A stretch of DNA of 64,000 nt, taken from positions 5,642,001-5,706,000 of the forward strand of contig NZ_CP134398.1 in NCBI RefSeq assembly GCF_002968335.2, read 5' to 3'. The DNA is from Mycobacterium sp. ITM-2016-00316 (GTDB lineage Bacteria; Actinomycetota; Actinomycetes; Mycobacteriales; Mycobacteriaceae). Made by a program: the position numbers and the translations under genes. Position 1 is the stretch's first letter; every line of letters starts with the position of its first letter. Shown piece after piece: positions 15,224 through 26,227 of the stretch. The notes under the pieces were generated by a model. It saw only the letters and a program-made list of their open reading frames with translations, searched no databases and had not been told where the DNA came from.

Positions 15224-16078
15224 GTGGACTTTGCCTTCAAGACTTCCCCGCAAAATACGACCTGGTCCGACATGCTGGCCATCTGGAAAGCAGCGGACGA
15301 TATCGATGTCTTCCAGTCCGGCTGGACCTTCGACCACTTCTATCCGATCTTCTCCGACCCCACCGGCCCCTGCCTAGAGGGCTGGACCACGCTGACGGCG
15401 CTGGCGCAGGCCACCGAGCGGCTGCGCGTCGGCGTGCTCGTCACCGGCATCCATTACCGGCATCCGGCGGTGCTGGCCAACATGGCCTCCGCACTGGACA
15501 TCATCTCGGGCGGTCGGCTCGAGCTCGGCATCGGCGCCGGCTGGAACGAGGAGGAGTCCGGCGCCTACGGCATCGAGCTGGGCACCATCAAGGAGCGTTT
15601 CGACCGCTTCGAAGAGGCCTGCGAGATCCTCAAAGGCCTGCTCAGCCAGGAGACCACCACCTTCGACGGCCAGTTCTATCAGCTCAAGGACGCGCGCAAC
15701 GAGCCCAAAGGGCCGCAGCAGCCGCACCCGCCGTTCTGCATCGGCGGCAATGGCGAGAAGCGCACCCTGAAGATCACCGCGAAATACGCCGATCACTGGA
15801 ACTTCGTCGGCGGCACGCCCGCGGAGTTCGCCCGCAAGCGCGACGTGCTGGCAGCGCACTGCGCCGATATCGGCCGGGACCCGAAGGAGATCACGCTGTC
15901 GGCGCATATCCGCCTCGGCGAGGATCGGAACTACCGCAGAGTTGTCGAGGACGCGATCGCGCTGGGAGCCGAGGGACTGGATCTGGCGATCATCTACCTG
16001 CCGCCGCCCTACGACCCAGCGGTGCTGGAGCCGCTCGCAGAGACGATTCGCGACTCCGGGCTGCTGACCAGCAGATAA
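15224..16078 (+). CDS. LLM-class F420-dependent oxidoreductase
   Basis: 284 residues from GTG 15224 (MDFAFKTSPQNTTW); the longer frame to 15098 overlaps the divergent gene and its first 42 codons are not protein-like. It is a TIM-barrel luciferase-like monooxygenase: FQSGWTFDHFYPI, RLRVGVLVTGIHYRHPA, SGGRLELGIGAGWNEEE and GGNGEKRTLKITAKYADHWN are the conserved barrel strands and cofactor loops. Mycobacterial members use coenzyme F420. The substrate is unknown. Confidence 0.9.
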   Translation: MDFAFKTSPQNTTWSDMLAIWKAADDIDVFQSGWTFDHFYPIFSDPTGPCLEGWTTLTALAQATERLRVGVLVTGIHYRHPAVLANMASALDIISGGRLELGIGAGWNEEESGAYGIELGTIKERFDRFEEACEILKGLLSQETTTFDGQFYQLKDARNEPKGPQQPHPPFCIGGNGEKRTLKITAKYADHWNFVGGTPAEFARKRDVLAAHCADIGRDPKEITLSAHIRLGEDRNYRRVVEDAIALGAEGLDLAIIYLPPPYDPAVLEPLAETIRDSGLLTSR

Positions 16079-16162
16079 AACTGACGGTCACGAAATTATT
16101 ACGATCTGGCAAACGAGTGCCGCGTGGGTTCCGAATCGGGATCCGCGCGGCGCCCTGGTCGA

Positions 16163-16303
16163 TCAGTACCCGTAACGGAGTAACTCGTCGGGGGTGATCA
16201 GCCGCTCGTGTTTGGCTGGGAATTCACGGCAGCGGACCGGGTGACGGAACCATGACCAGGCGATTCGACTCACTCGGGACCGTGAAATGGGATTGTTGTA
16301 CAC
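16163..16303 (-). CDS. 46-residue basic small protein, unannotated
   Basis: GTG 16303 opens 46 codons to TGA 16163-16165, below usual length cut-offs. AGGAG (16316-16312 on the minus strand) lies 8 nt upstream, a strong ribosome-binding site. The product starts MYNNPISRSRVSRIAWSWF, is rich in Arg and aromatic residues and ends LITPDELLRYGY. It has no signal peptide or full TM helix. It lies downstream of gltD on the same strand with a hairpin between them. I recognise no family. The rest of 16079-16460 holds only that hairpin. Confidence 0.55.
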   Translation of the reverse strand: MYNNPISRSRVSRIAWSWFRHPVRCREFPAKHERLITPDELLRYGY

Positions 16304-16410
16304 GGTAAGAACTCCTGCGGTCGGCTAATAGCTGCACCGTGGGGCCACATTACCGGATGACCCCGCCGCCATCATTAGACACCTGTGACGCGGCTAACAC
16401 CAAACGGCAC

Positions 16411-16427
16411 GCCGATTAAAAATCGGC
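16411..16427. terminator. hairpin downstream of gltD
   Basis: GCCGATT-AAA-AATCGGC, a perfect 7-bp stem 34 nt beyond the gltD stop and upstream of the small gene at 16303. No T-run on the minus strand. Confidence 0.5.
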
Positions 16428-16460
16428 TGTTTCCCGTGTGGCTGAAGTTGCTGATGTTGC

Positions 16461-17927
16461 CTACCGTTGTGGGGCGGCCGTCGGCTCGATCGGCCGGGGT
16501 AGCGCCGACTGGCCCATGAGGTAGCGGTCCACACCGGCGGCCGCGGCACGGCCCTCGGCGATCGCCCACACGATCAGCGACTGACCCCGGCCCATATCGC
16601 CGGCCACGAAGACGCCGGGAACGGTGGTCTGGAAGTCCTTGTCGCGTGCCACGTTGCCGCGGTCGGTCAGTTCGACGCCGAGGTCGGTCAGCAGACCCTC
16701 GCGCTCGGGACCGACGAAGCCCATCGCCAGGAAGACGATATCGGCGTCGAGGTCGAAGTCCGACCCCTCGACCTTCTCGAACTTGCCGGCCTTCATCTCG
16801 ACCTCGTGCACCTTGAGCGTGGTCACCTTGCCATCGGAGCCGACGAACTGCTCGGTGTTCACCGAGAACACCCGCTCGCCGCCCTCTTCGTGCGCAGAGG
16901 CCACCCGGAACATCAGCGGGTAGGTCGGCCACGGGGTGGAGTCCGCACGGGTCTCCGGCGGTCGCGGCATGATCTCGAACTGGTGGATGCTCTTGGCGCC
17001 CTGACGGTGTGCGGTGCCCAGGCAGTCCGCCCCGGTGTCACCGCCACCGATGATGACGACCCGCTTGCCCTTCGCGGTGATGGGCGGCTCGCCGTCCGGA
17101 CCCGCGACATCGTCGCCCTGCTGCAGCTTGTTGGCCCATGGCAGGTACTCCATGGCCTGGTGGATGCCCTCGAGCTCACGGCCCGGGATCGGCAGGTCCC
17201 GCCAGGCGGTCGCACCGCCGGCCAGCACCACCGCGTCGAACTCCTCGTCGAGTTGTTCGACGGTGATGTCGACGCCGACGTTGACGCCGGTGCGGAACTG
17301 GGTGCCCTCGGCCGTCATCTGCTCCAGGCGACGGTCGATGTGGCGCTTCTCCATCTTGAACTCGGGGATGCCGTAGCGCAGCAGACCGCCGATGCGGTCG
17401 GCACGTTCGAACACCGTCACCGAGTGTCCGGCCCTGGTCAGCTGCTGGGCGGCGGCCAGACCGGCGGGGCCGGACCCCACGACGGCGACCTTCTTCATGG
17501 TGCGCACCGTCGGGATCATCGGCTTGACCCAGTCGTTGTCGAAGGCGTGGTCGATGATCTCGACCTCGACCTGCTTGATGGTCACCGCATCCTGGTTGAT
17601 ACCGAGCACACAGGAGGCCTCGCACGGCGCCGGGCACAGCCGCCCGGTGAACTCCGGGAAGTTGTTGGTGGCGTGCAGCCGTTCGATGGCATCGCGCCAC
17701 CGGTCCCGGTACACCAGGTCGTTCCACTCGGGAATCAGATTCCCCAGTGGACAACCGTTGTGACAGAACGGGATACCGCAGTCCATGCAGCGCGAGGCCT
17801 GGACCTTCAGAGTCTCGTCGGAGAATTCCTCGTAGACCTCTTTCCAGTCCTGCAGGCGCAGGTCCACCGGCCGCCGGGCCGGGGTCTGCCGGACGGTGTG
17901 CTTGAGGAAACCGTTCGGATCAGCCAC
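16461..17927 (-). CDS. gltD: glutamate synthase small subunit (GltD)
   Basis: 488 residues from GTG 17927 ([12 protein letters not shown]), the family length in mycobacteria; the longer frame adds ten residues inside gltB. It carries electrons from NADPH through FAD and two 4Fe-4S clusters to GltB. The cysteine cluster [16 protein letters not shown] and a second group in [10 protein letters not shown] bind the Fe-S centres. Rossmann motifs [15 protein letters not shown] (FAD) and [14 protein letters not shown] (NADPH) follow. The start overlaps the gltB stop by 8 bp, so the subunits are made together. Confidence 0.97.
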   Translation of the reverse strand: MADPNGFLKHTVRQTPARRPVDLRLQDWKEVYEEFSDETLKVQASRCMDCGIPFCHNGCPLGNLIPEWNDLVYRDRWRDAIERLHATNNFPEFTGRLCPAPCEASCVLGINQDAVTIKQVEVEIIDHAFDNDWVKPMIPTVRTMKKVAVVGSGPAGLAAAQQLTRAGHSVTVFERADRIGGLLRYGIPEFKMEKRHIDRRLEQMTAEGTQFRTGVNVGVDITVEQLDEEFDAVVLAGGATAWRDLPIPGRELEGIHQAMEYLPWANKLQQGDDVAGPDGEPPITAKGKRVVIIGGGDTGADCLGTAHRQGAKSIHQFEIMPRPPETRADSTPWPTYPLMFRVASAHEEGGERVFSVNTEQFVGSDGKVTTLKVHEVEMKAGKFEKVEGSDFDLDADIVFLAMGFVGPEREGLLTDLGVELTDRGNVARDKDFQTTVPGVFVAGDMGRGQSLIVWAIAEGRAAAAGVDRYLMGQSALPRPIEPTAAPQR

Positions 17928-20900
17928 GAGCGGCCGCCATGATCGCTTCGCCGACATCCTGGCCGGCCGCTTCGGCCTCCGAGATCGCCAGCAGCACCTT
18001 CTTGAAATCGCGGGGCATCACCTTCACGAAGTGCGCCTGCTGCGCCGGCCAGTCCGCCAGGATCCGACGGCCCACCGCCGAATCGGTGGCGTCCACGTGT
18101 GCCACGATCAATTCCTGCAACCCTTCGAGGTCATCGTCATCAAGTGCGTCAAGATCGACCATCTCTCCGTTGACGTTGCCCGGCAACTTCTTCTCCGGGT
18201 CATACACATAGGCGACACCGCCCGACATACCCGCCGCGAAGTTGCGTCCGGTCTGTCCCAGGATCACCACCCGGCCACCGGTCATGTACTCGCAGCCGTG
18301 GTCGCCCACGCCCTCGACCACCGCGTGCGCACCGGAGTTGCGGACCGCGAACCGCTCGCCCACCACACCACGCAGGAATGCCTGGCCGCTGGTGGCACCG
18401 AACAGAATGACGTTGCCGCCGATGATGTTGTCTTCGGCGATGTAATCGTTGGGTGCCCTGTCCGAGGGGCGCACCACGATGCGGCCCCCGGAAAGGCCCT
18501 TTCCGACGTAATCGTTGGCATCGCCGTACACCCGCAGCGTGATACCGCGCGGCACGAATGCACCGAAGCTGTTACCCGCTGACCCCTCGAAGGTGATGTC
18601 GATGGTGCCGTCCGGAAGTCCCTGTCCACCATAGGCTTTGGTGACCTCGTGACCCAGCATCGTTCCCACGGTGCGGTTCACATTGGCGATCTTGGTGCTG
18701 AATCGCACCGGCGTGCCGGAGTCCAGCGCCTCGCGGCACTGCACGATCAGCTGCTGATCCAGTGCCTTGTCCAGACCGTGATCCTGGCGCGAACTGCAGT
18801 ACAGGTCCTGGTTCATGAACGCCGACTCGGGCTCATGCAGCACCGGGGCCAGATCCAGCTTGTGTGCCTTCCAGTGCTCGGCCGCCTGGGTGGTGTCCAG
18901 CGCGCCGACCTGTCCGACCATCTCGTTGACGGTACGGAAGCCCAACTGCGCCATCAGTTCCCGGACTTCTTCTGCGATGAAGAGGAAGAAGTTCTCCACG
19001 AACTCGGGCTTGCCGTTGAAACGCTCACGCAGCACCGGGTTCTGGGTGGCCACGCCCACCGGGCAGGTGTCCAGGTGGCAGACCCGCATCATGATGCAGC
19101 CCGACACCACCAGCGGCGCGGTGGCGAAACCGAATTCCTCACCGCCGAGCAATGCGGCGATCACGACGTCACGACCGGTCTTGAGCTGCCCGTCCACCTG
19201 CACGACGATGCGGTCGCGAAGCCCGTTGAGCAGCAACGTCTGCTGCGTTTCGGCCAGACCCAGCTCCCAGGGGGCGCCGGCGTGCTTCTGCGAGGTCAGC
19301 GGTGTGGCACCGGTGCCGCCGTCATGACCGGAGATGAGCACCACGTCGGCATGCGCCTTGGAGACACCGGCGGCCACCGTCCCCACACCGTTCTCCGACA
19401 CCAGCTTGACGTGGATGCGCGCGGCCGGGTTGGCGTTCTTCAGATCGTGGATCAACTGCGCCAGATCCTCGATCGAGTAGATGTCGTGGTGCGGCGGCGG
19501 CGAGATCAGGCCGACACCGGGCGTCGAGTGCCGAACCTCGGCCACCCACGGATACACCTTGTGACCCGGAAGCTGCCCGCCCTCACCGGGTTTGGCGCCC
19601 TGAGCCATCTTGATCTGGATATCGGTACAGTTCGACAGGTAGTGGCTCGTGACGCCGAAGCGACCGGAGGCCACCTGCTTGATGGCGCTGCGGCGCCAGT
19701 CACCGTTCTCGTCGGGCTCGAAGCGGTCGACGCTCTCGCCGCCCTCACCGGAGTTGGATCTGCCGCCGAGCCGGTTCATCGCGATGGCCAGCGTCTCGTG
19801 CGCCTCGGCGGAGATGGAGCCGTAGCTCATCGCGCCGGTCGAGAAACGCTTGACGATCTCGGTGGCGGGCTCGACTTCCTCGATCGGAACAGACTCGCGC
19901 TCTTTGAATTTGAGCAGACCGCGCAGCGACGCCATCCGCTCGCTCTGGTCGTCGATCAGCCTGGTGTACTCCTTGAAGACCGAGTACTGCCCGGTCCTGG
20001 TGGAGTGCTGCAACTTGAACACGGTGTCCGGGTTGAACAGGTGGTATTCGCCCTCGCGGCGCCACTGGTACTCGCCGCCCACCTCGAGCTCGCGGTGGGC
20101 CCACTCGTCGGGGCGATCCAGGTAGGCCAGCTCATGGCGGGCCGCGACATCGGAAGCGATGTCGTCCAGGTCGATTCCGCCTGTGGGACAGTGCAATCCG
20201 GAGAAGTACTCGTCCAGCACCCGCTGGTTGATCCCGATGGCCTGGAACAGCTGGGCGCCGGTGTAGGACGCCAGCGTCGAGATGCCCATCTTGGACATCA
20301 CCTTCAACACGCCCTTGCCCGCGGCCTTGACGTAGTTGGCCTTGGCCTGGTCGCTGGACAGCCCGGTGATGACGCCGCGGTCGATCATGTCGTCGATCGA
20401 CTCGAAGGCCATGTACGGATTGATCGCCGCCGCGCCGAAGCCGCACAGCATCGCCATGTGGTGCACCTCGCGGGCATCGCCGGATTCGACGACGAGACCG
20501 ATCTGGGTGCGGGTGCGTTCCCGGACCAGGTGATGGTGCACCGCGGCGACCGAGAGCAGCGACGGGATGGGCGCCAACCACTCGTTGGACTCGCGGTCGG
20601 ACAGCACGATGATGCGGGCCCCGTTGCGGATCGCCTGCGAGACCTTGGTGCGGACATCCTCCAACGCCCGGCGCAGCCCGGCACCGCCGTCGGCCACCGG
20701 GTACAGGCAGCTGACCACGGCCGCGCGCATACCGTGCTTGCGGCCGCGAATCTCGTGATCGGGATCCACGTCGATCAGCTTGGACAGGTCCGCGTTGCGC
20801 AGGATCGGCTGCGGCAGCACGATCTGGCGGCACGAGTTCTCGTCCGGGTTGAGCAGGTCACCCTCGGGCCCGACGGTGCCCTGCAGGCTGGTCACCACCT

Positions 20901-22494
20901 CTTCGCGGATGGCGTCCAGCGGCGGGTTGGTCACCTGGGCGAACAACTGCTGGAAGTAGTCGTAGAGCATCCGGGGCCGCTGGGACAGCACGGCGATCGG
21001 AGTGTCGGTGCCCATCGAGCCCAGCGCCTCGGCGCCGGTACGCGCCATCGGCGCCACCAACAGGTTCAGTTCCTCGTAGGTGTAGCCGAACGCCTGCTGC
21101 CGCAGCACCACCCGGTGGTGGGGCATCTTGACGTACTTGCCCGGCGGCAGCTCGTCGACGTGGAACAGTCCGCCGTCCAGCCACTCCTGATAAGGATGTT
21201 CAGCGGCCAGCTGTGCCTTGATCTCCTCATCGGCCACGATGCGGCCCTGTGCGGTGTCCACCAGGAACATCCGGCCAGGCTGCAGGCGGATCTTCTGCAC
21301 GACGGTGGACGGGTCCAGGTCGAGCACGCCGGCCTCGGACGCCATCACGACGAGTCCGTCACTGGTGACCCACACGCGCGAGGGGCGTAGGCCGTTGCGG
21401 TCGAGCACGGCGCCGATGACGGTGCCGTCGGTGAAGCACACCGACGCCGGGCCGTCCCAGGGCTCCATCAGCGACCCGTGGTACTGGTAGAACGCCCGCA
21501 GCGCGGGGTCCATCTCCTCGTTGCGCTCCCAGGCCTCCGGGATCATCATCAGCACCGAATGCGCGATGCTGCGCCCGCCCAGGTGCAGCAGCTCCAGCAC
21601 CTCGTCGAACCGCGCGGTGTCGGAGGCTCCGGGGGTGCAGACCGGGAAGATCTTGTTCAGGTCGTTGTGGTAGCCGAACACGTCGGTGTGGATGAGCGCC
21701 TCGCGGGCCTTCATCCAGTTCTCGTTGCCGGTGACCGTGTTGATCTCGCCGTTGTGCGCGACACGGCGGAACGGGTGCGCCAGCGGCCAGGAGGGAAAGG
21801 TGTTCGTCGAGAACCGCGAGTGCACGATGCCGAGCGCGCTGGTGAGCCGCTCATCCTGCAGATCGAGGTAGAAGGCCCGCAACTGCGGGGTGGTCAGCAT
21901 GCCCTTGAAGACGAATGTCTGGCCGGAAAGGCTTGGGAAGTACACGGTTTCACGACCCGGCCCGTCCTGGCCCGGTCCCTTGGTGCCGAGCTCGTGCTCG
22001 GCACGCTTGCGGATCACGAAGGCACGGCGCTCCAGGTCCATCCCGGAGGCGCCGGCGATGAACACCTGGCGCAGGGTGGGCATCGCGTCGCGGGCCAGCG
22101 CACCCAGCGAGGAGTCGTCGTGCGGCACGTCGCGCCATCCGAGCAGCTGCAGGCCCTCGGCCTCGACGATCTTGGCGACCGCCTCGCAGGCCAGGGAGGC
22201 ATCCCGGGCGGACTGCGGCAGGAAGGCGATACCGGTGGCGTAGCTGCCCTCCTCGGGCAGTTCGAAGTCGACCACTGCCCGCAGGAACGCGTCGGGCACC
22301 TGGAGCAGGATGCCCGCACCGTCGCCGGTGTTGGGCTCTGCGCCGGCGGCACCGCGGTGCTCGAGGTTCAGCAGCGCGGTGATCGCCTTGTCGACGATGT
22401 CACGGCTACGACGGCCGTGAATATCGGCAACCATGGCCACACCGCACGAGTCGTGCTCATATGCGGGGTTGTACAGCCCCTGCTTGGGCGTCAT
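17920..22494 (-). CDS. gltB: glutamate synthase large subunit (GltB)
   Basis: Makes two glutamates from glutamine and 2-oxoglutarate. 1,524 residues from ATG 22494, chosen because AGGTGGG sits just upstream; a longer frame reaches 22518. A short propeptide ([16 protein letters not shown]) precedes the catalytic Cys17 of the class II amidotransferase (CGVAMVAD), which is normally exposed by self-cleavage. The central and FMN synthase domains follow ([25 protein letters not shown]). The 3Fe-4S cysteines lie near residue 1,140 (CHLDTCPVG). The GXGXG beta-helix domain ends the chain. It forms a complex with GltD. Confidence 0.98.
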   Translation of the reverse strand: MTPKQGLYNPAYEHDSCGVAMVADIHGRRSRDIVDKAITALLNLEHRGAAGAEPNTGDGAGILLQVPDAFLRAVVDFELPEEGSYATGIAFLPQSARDASLACEAVAKIVEAEGLQLLGWRDVPHDDSSLGALARDAMPTLRQVFIAGASGMDLERRAFVIRKRAEHELGTKGPGQDGPGRETVYFPSLSGQTFVFKGMLTTPQLRAFYLDLQDERLTSALGIVHSRFSTNTFPSWPLAHPFRRVAHNGEINTVTGNENWMKAREALIHTDVFGYHNDLNKIFPVCTPGASDTARFDEVLELLHLGGRSIAHSVLMMIPEAWERNEEMDPALRAFYQYHGSLMEPWDGPASVCFTDGTVIGAVLDRNGLRPSRVWVTSDGLVVMASEAGVLDLDPSTVVQKIRLQPGRMFLVDTAQGRIVADEEIKAQLAAEHPYQEWLDGGLFHVDELPPGKYVKMPHHRVVLRQQAFGYTYEELNLLVAPMARTGAEALGSMGTDTPIAVLSQRPRMLYDYFQQLFAQVTNPPLDAIREEVVTSLQGTVGPEGDLLNPDENSCRQIVLPQPILRNADLSKLIDVDPDHEIRGRKHGMRAAVVSCLYPVADGGAGLRRALEDVRTKVSQAIRNGARIIVLSDRESNEWLAPIPSLLSVAAVHHHLVRERTRTQIGLVVESGDAREVHHMAMLCGFGAAAINPYMAFESIDDMIDRGVITGLSSDQAKANYVKAAGKGVLKVMSKMGISTLASYTGAQLFQAIGINQRVLDEYFSGLHCPTGGIDLDDIASDVAARHELAYLDRPDEWAHRELEVGGEYQWRREGEYHLFNPDTVFKLQHSTRTGQYSVFKEYTRLIDDQSERMASLRGLLKFKERESVPIEEVEPATEIVKRFSTGAMSYGSISAEAHETLAIAMNRLGGRSNSGEGGESVDRFEPDENGDWRRSAIKQVASGRFGVTSHYLSNCTDIQIKMAQGAKPGEGGQLPGHKVYPWVAEVRHSTPGVGLISPPPHHDIYSIEDLAQLIHDLKNANPAARIHVKLVSENGVGTVAAGVSKAHADVVLISGHDGGTGATPLTSQKHAGAPWELGLAETQQTLLLNGLRDRIVVQVDGQLKTGRDVVIAALLGGEEFGFATAPLVVSGCIMMRVCHLDTCPVGVATQNPVLRERFNGKPEFVENFFLFIAEEVRELMAQLGFRTVNEMVGQVGALDTTQAAEHWKAHKLDLAPVLHEPESAFMNQDLYCSSRQDHGLDKALDQQLIVQCREALDSGTPVRFSTKIANVNRTVGTMLGHEVTKAYGGQGLPDGTIDITFEGSAGNSFGAFVPRGITLRVYGDANDYVGKGLSGGRIVVRPSDRAPNDYIAEDNIIGGNVILFGATSGQAFLRGVVGERFAVRNSGAHAVVEGVGDHGCEYMTGGRVVILGQTGRNFAAGMSGGVAYVYDPEKKLPGNVNGEMVDLDALDDDDLEGLQELIVAHVDATDSAVGRRILADWPAQQAHFVKVMPRDFKKVLLAISEAEAAGQDVGEAIMAAARG

Positions 22495-22995
22495 TCCCAC
22501 CTGACCCTTTACTCTCAAGCCTGCGCGCTGGCTTCATGTACTGCCGGCTGTCACCAGCGGCATCCGGTGGTCACCGGCTGGGCGATCGCGGTGCCTTCGT
22601 GCAGCACTGAACGACGGACTTGTCCCGCTCGCCACAAGTGCTCAAACGATATGACAAACACCGGGTGACGTGCCAACTTAGTCAGACCTAAGTAACTGTC
22701 TCCCGGCGCGGCGGGCACCGCTCGGGGCGCGCCACAGGGGAATCGGCAATAGCGTTGGCGGCGAGGGATTTTCGGCAGCGAGACCACCCTTGGCCCCGCC
22801 GCCGGCGCCCGGGCCGCAAGAGAGACCCTCGTCACACTGATTTGCTGTCTATTGATCGGATTGCCATTCAACTGGTATTACGAATAAACATCAGTTTGCT
22901 GAAAGCCTCGTCAGATTCTTAGAGATGTCGCTTTTCCCACCTTAGATACCCCGCGGGGGTACCTGCCCGCGGCGACCGCACGAAGCTGGACCCCG
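22495..22995. other. gene-free region between gltB and the thioesterase gene, with a dyad
   Basis: About 500 bp without a convincing gene; the minus-strand frame at 22551-22871 has no ribosome-binding site or family features. It should contain divergent promoters for gltB and the thioesterase. The stretch from about 22840 to 22950 is locally AT-rich for this genome. The perfect dyad ACTTAG-TCAGAC-CTAAGT at 22676-22693 is the clearest regulatory signal. Confidence 0.55.
22676..22693. promoter_or_regulatory. candidate operator upstream of gltBD
   Basis: ACTTAG and CTAAGT are perfect inverted arms with a 6-bp centre, about 180 bp upstream of gltB. It matches neither the GlnR nor the IdeR consensus well, so the regulator is not identified. 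Confidence 0.4.
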
Positions 22996-23805
22996 ATGGC
23001 ATATCCGCTGACCACCCCACCTGGCCGCTTCGGTATCGACAATGTCGAGACCGGGCCCACCCGGTACGCCGCCACCATGCCCGTGGACGGCTTGTTGAAT
23101 CCCTTCACAGGTTCTGCCGCACTGGGCCCGCTGGCGGTCCTGGTCGACCACATCGCCGGCTTCGCCAACCACGACCGCCGGCCCGATGGGCACTGGACGG
23201 TCTCCAGCGAGCTCGCCATGGAGTTCGCGCCGGATGCCCAGACGATCCTGGCCCAGGACCCTGCGACGCCCGTACTGGCCGTCAGCAGGCCGGTGGGCGC
23301 CGCGGGCGCCACCTCGCTGTCGGAGTGCATGCTGACCCACGGCGGTACCGAGATCGGCCTCGCCACAGTGCGCACGTTCTACATCACCGCCGCCGTGCAC
23401 GTACCGGGCGCCTTCGAGCAACCCGCCGAACCGGCCGAACCCCTGCCGACCGGCCTTGCCGAACTGATGGCCGTCGAGGTCGCCGAAACCGGTGGCACCG
23501 GGGTGGTGCTGCACCAGCGCGCGCACTCCGCCGTCAACAACACCCTGGGCGCCGTCCACGGCGGGGTGGCCGCCGCGGGCCTGGAGTTGGTGGGCTCGGC
23601 CGCCCTCAACACCGGCCGCGCCGAGTCGCCACTGCTGACGGCATCCCTGCGGATCAACTACCTGCGGCGCCTGATCGGCGGCGGCCGCGCGCATTACACG
23701 GCGACGCCGGTTCATGCGGGGCGCAGCAGCGGAGTGGCCGAAGCACAGGGCATCGGCGATGACGGAAAGGTGGCGTTGACCGCCCGGTTGACTGCCTACC
23801 GTTGA
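22996..23805 (+). CDS. double-hotdog acyl-CoA thioesterase-like protein (PaaI type)
   Basis: 269 residues. Two hotdog repeats: the first (about 25-130) with AVLVDHIAGFANHDRR and VSSELAMEFAPDAQ, the second (about 150-269) with LGAVHGGVAAAGLELVG and SLRINYLRRLIGG. The second repeat carries the HGG loop and the strand typical of PaaI-family thioesterases, which release CoA from stalled acyl intermediates. No signal peptide. ATG 22996. The substrate is unknown. Confidence 0.8.
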   Translation: MAYPLTTPPGRFGIDNVETGPTRYAATMPVDGLLNPFTGSAALGPLAVLVDHIAGFANHDRRPDGHWTVSSELAMEFAPDAQTILAQDPATPVLAVSRPVGAAGATSLSECMLTHGGTEIGLATVRTFYITAAVHVPGAFEQPAEPAEPLPTGLAELMAVEVAETGGTGVVLHQRAHSAVNNTLGAVHGGVAAAGLELVGSAALNTGRAESPLLTASLRINYLRRLIGGGRAHYTATPVHAGRSSGVAEAQGIGDDGKVALTARLTAYR

Positions 23806-23912
23806 CAACTTCTGCGTCACCGTAGGGCCAAGATTTGGTGACAATCGCTTGTGCCGCAGGCAATTCGTGCGACTCTCAGCACGTAAGCATGCCTCCGGCG
23901 AAGGGTAGCACC

Positions 23913-24686
23913 ATGACGACCCCCACGATGGCGCACAGGCTGGCCGCCGAGTTCATCGGCACCTTCTGGCTCGTGCTCGGCGGCTGCGGCAGCGCAGTGT
24001 TCGCCGCAAAGTTCCTGTCCGATGACGGCGTATCGCTGGGTATCGGATTCCTCGGCGTCTCACTGGCTTTCGGCCTGACGGTGCTCACCGGCGTCTACGC
24101 GTTCGGCACCATCTCGGGCGGGCACTTCAACCCCGCCGTGACACTGGGCGCCGCGCTGGCCAAGCGGGTCGAATGGTCCGCCGTCGTGCCCTACTGGGTC
24201 ACCCAGGTGATCGGCGGGTTCGTCGCCGGCGCAGTCATCTACGTGATCGCCGGCGGCAAGCAGGGGTGGACGGCGACCGGGAACATGGCCGCCAACGGTT
24301 TCGGCGACCACTCCCCCGGCGGCTACACACTGCTCGCGGTACTCGTCACCGAGATCGTGCTCACCTTCATCTTCCTGCTGGTGATCCTCGGCTCCACCGA
24401 TGACCGGGCGCCAAAAGGATTCGCGGGCTTGTCAATCGGACTGACACTGACCCTGATCCACCTGATCTCGATCCCGATATCGAACACCTCGGTCAACCCG
24501 GCCAGGTCCACCGGTGTCGCGTTCTTCAACGGCGACGGGGCACCGAGCCAGCTGTGGCTGTTCTGGGTTGCCCCGCTGGTCGGTGCCGCCATCGCCGGTG
24601 TCGCCTACCCGTTGTTGTTCGGGGTGGCAGAGGAACTCGCCGACCGCCCGGTTCGCGACGACGACCTGGAAGCGAAGATGGACTGA
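23913..24686 (+). CDS. aqpZ: aquaporin Z-type water channel
   Basis: 257 residues from ATG 23913 ([14 protein letters not shown]); a longer frame to 23835 is not protein-like. Six TM helices and two NPA half-helices, GGHFNPAVT and NTSVNPARS. The constriction residues appear to be Phe, His (TLIHLISIP), Thr and Arg, as in water-selective AqpZ rather than glycerol facilitators. It converges on dps with a single base between stops. Confidence 0.95.
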   Translation: MTTPTMAHRLAAEFIGTFWLVLGGCGSAVFAAKFLSDDGVSLGIGFLGVSLAFGLTVLTGVYAFGTISGGHFNPAVTLGAALAKRVEWSAVVPYWVTQVIGGFVAGAVIYVIAGGKQGWTATGNMAANGFGDHSPGGYTLLAVLVTEIVLTFIFLLVILGSTDDRAPKGFAGLSIGLTLTLIHLISIPISNTSVNPARSTGVAFFNGDGAPSQLWLFWVAPLVGAAIAGVAYPLLFGVAEELADRPVRDDDLEAKMD

Positions 24687-24687
24687 G

Positions 24688-25230
24688 TTACTTGCGGGCC
24701 TTGCCGGCCGCGCCCTTCTCGGTCTTCTTGCCTTCATGCGGGAGTTTTCCACCCGCGCTCTCCAGATGCGCGCGGACGAACCACTGGAACTTCTCCAACT
24801 CGGCCGAGTGGCTGATGAGCATGTCCTGCGACACCAGATCGACATCGTCGAGGTGCGCGATGCCCTTGCGGGTGTCCTCGATGATCCCGGTGTAGACGAG
24901 GTCGAGAGCCGCGAGGTGCGCCTGGACATTGTCGCGGTTCACCGAGTAGTCATCCCAGGTGCGGTCGTTGAGAATGGCGCCCGGGGTGCCCAGCGGGGAC
25001 GCACCCAGGGTGGCGATGCGTTCGGCCACCTCGTCGGCGTAGCCACGCACCAATTCGACCTGCGGGTCGATCATCTCGTGGACCCCGATGAAGTTGGGGC
25101 CGACGACGTTCCAGTGCACGTGCTTGAGCGTCAGATGCAGGTCGTTGTAGCGACTCAACTGCTTCTGCAGGAGATCGGCTACGTCCGCACCTTGCTTGTC
25201 GGAAAGTCCCGGAATGGTGAAACTGCTCAT
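24688..25230 (-). CDS. dps: Dps ferritin-like DNA-protecting protein
   Basis: Oxidises and stores iron in a dodecamer and binds DNA in starvation. 180 residues, similar to Dps1 of M. smegmatis. Ferroxidase residues lie in LKHVHWNVVGPNFIGVHEM (His39, His51) and in the YADEVAERI helix (Asp and Glu of the neighbouring site). The C-terminal tail is Lys-rich (GKKTEKGAAGKARK), the part needed for DNA binding in M. smegmatis Dps. ATG 25230 has an AGGAG 5-6 nt upstream. A SigF-like promoter lies about 50 bp before the start. Confidence 0.96.
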   Translation of the reverse strand: MSSFTIPGLSDKQGADVADLLQKQLSRYNDLHLTLKHVHWNVVGPNFIGVHEMIDPQVELVRGYADEVAERIATLGASPLGTPGAILNDRTWDDYSVNRDNVQAHLAALDLVYTGIIEDTRKGIAHLDDVDLVSQDMLISHSAELEKFQWFVRAHLESAGGKLPHEGKKTEKGAAGKARK

Positions 25231-25279
25231 GGTGGCTCCTTCATATCGGCGTCATTGCGTCGTCTGGCTCCTCCGACGC

Positions 25280-25305
25280 ATACCCATAGAGCCCGATCGG
25301 TAACC
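25280..25305 (-). promoter_or_regulatory. SigF-type promoter of dps
   Basis: On the minus strand GGTTA (25305-25301) and GGGTAT (25285-25280) are separated by 15 bp, fitting the mycobacterial SigF pattern GGTTT-N15-17-GGGTAT. Stationary-phase sigma control of dps is established in M. smegmatis. Confidence 0.6.
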
Positions 25306-25321
25306 CATCTGGGCACCGCGT

Positions 25322-26218
25322 TCAGAGCGCCCGCAGGTTCGGTATCGCCTGACGCGGCCCGCGGCGTTGCCGGACGGCCAGCCCACTGGCTTCCAGCAAC
25401 CGCACCGCCCGGTGCCGGTGCGGGCGCAACGGTTCGAGCAACTCCACCATCTCGGCGTCGTCGATGGGCCTGCCCAGCAGGCTCAACCCGACCACCTTCG
25501 CCAGGTGATAGTCACCGACCGACAGCGCGTCGGCGTCACCGAACGCGCGCTGCATCGTCTCCGCCGCCGTCCACACACCGACACCGGGCAGCGATGTCAG
25601 GCCCGCCGCCGCCTTCGCGGGGTGCAGCCGCTCCAGCGCGTCGGCGCGTTGCGCGCACCCCACCAGGGTGCGGGCCCGGCCCGGATCCACGTTGGCGAGA
25701 TGGAACTCCCAGGACGGAATGCGGCGCCACACCTCGGCAGTGGGCGGCACCCGCATGCCCGCGGGTGCCGGACCGGGCGCCGGTGCGCCGAACTTGGCGG
25801 TCAGCAGCCGCCATGCGCGGAAGGCATCCTTGCCGTACACCCGCTGTTCGAGGACCGCGGGGATCAGGGCCTCCAGCACCCGGCCGGTCCGGCCCAGCCG
25901 CAGGTGGGGCACCCGCCGATAGGCTTCGGCAACCGTCGGCTCCGCCGGGTCGAAATCCGAAGTGTCGTCCTCGGATCCGAGCAGCGCGCCGAAACCGTCC
26001 AGGAACTCGGCGGCGCCGGGACCCCACGCCTCACATTCCACGGTGTCGGGGGCCGTCTTGCGGATCCGTGCGGTCACCGCGCCGGTGCGCGTCATCGACG
26101 TGCGCCAGGTGTCGCCGGCGATCAGCTGGAAGCACGGATCGCCGCTGCCGCGGCGCAACGGCGACAGCGTGAACCCGGGACTGACGGGTCCGCCGAAGGT
26201 CACCGACGTGGTGGGCAC
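25322..26218 (-). CDS. HhH-GPD DNA glycosylase, AlkA-like (Rv0142-like)
   Basis: Removes damaged bases, probably alkylated purines. 298 residues. The helix-hairpin-helix LPGVG (210-214) is followed by WTAAETMQRAFGDADALSVGDYHL, where Asp236 is the catalytic Asp position of HhH-GPD enzymes. The N-terminal about 100 residues are less conserved and match the AlkA N-domain layout. There are no Fe-S cysteines at the end, unlike EndoIII. It lies 90 bp downstream of the dps promoter region and 10 bp from the DUF427 gene. Confidence 0.85.
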   Translation of the reverse strand: MPTTSVTFGGPVSPGFTLSPLRRGSGDPCFQLIAGDTWRTSMTRTGAVTARIRKTAPDTVECEAWGPGAAEFLDGFGALLGSEDDTSDFDPAEPTVAEAYRRVPHLRLGRTGRVLEALIPAVLEQRVYGKDAFRAWRLLTAKFGAPAPGPAPAGMRVPPTAEVWRRIPSWEFHLANVDPGRARTLVGCAQRADALERLHPAKAAAGLTSLPGVGVWTAAETMQRAFGDADALSVGDYHLAKVVGLSLLGRPIDDAEMVELLEPLRPHRHRAVRLLEASGLAVRQRRGPRQAIPNLRAL

Positions 26219-26227
26219 CTGCCCAAT

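Noticed and set aside
18649..21390. 913-codon open frame antisense to gltB
   Set aside because: It is a high-GC shadow of gltB: composition follows the opposite strand, no ribosome-binding site, and gltB has complete domain motifs through the same bases.
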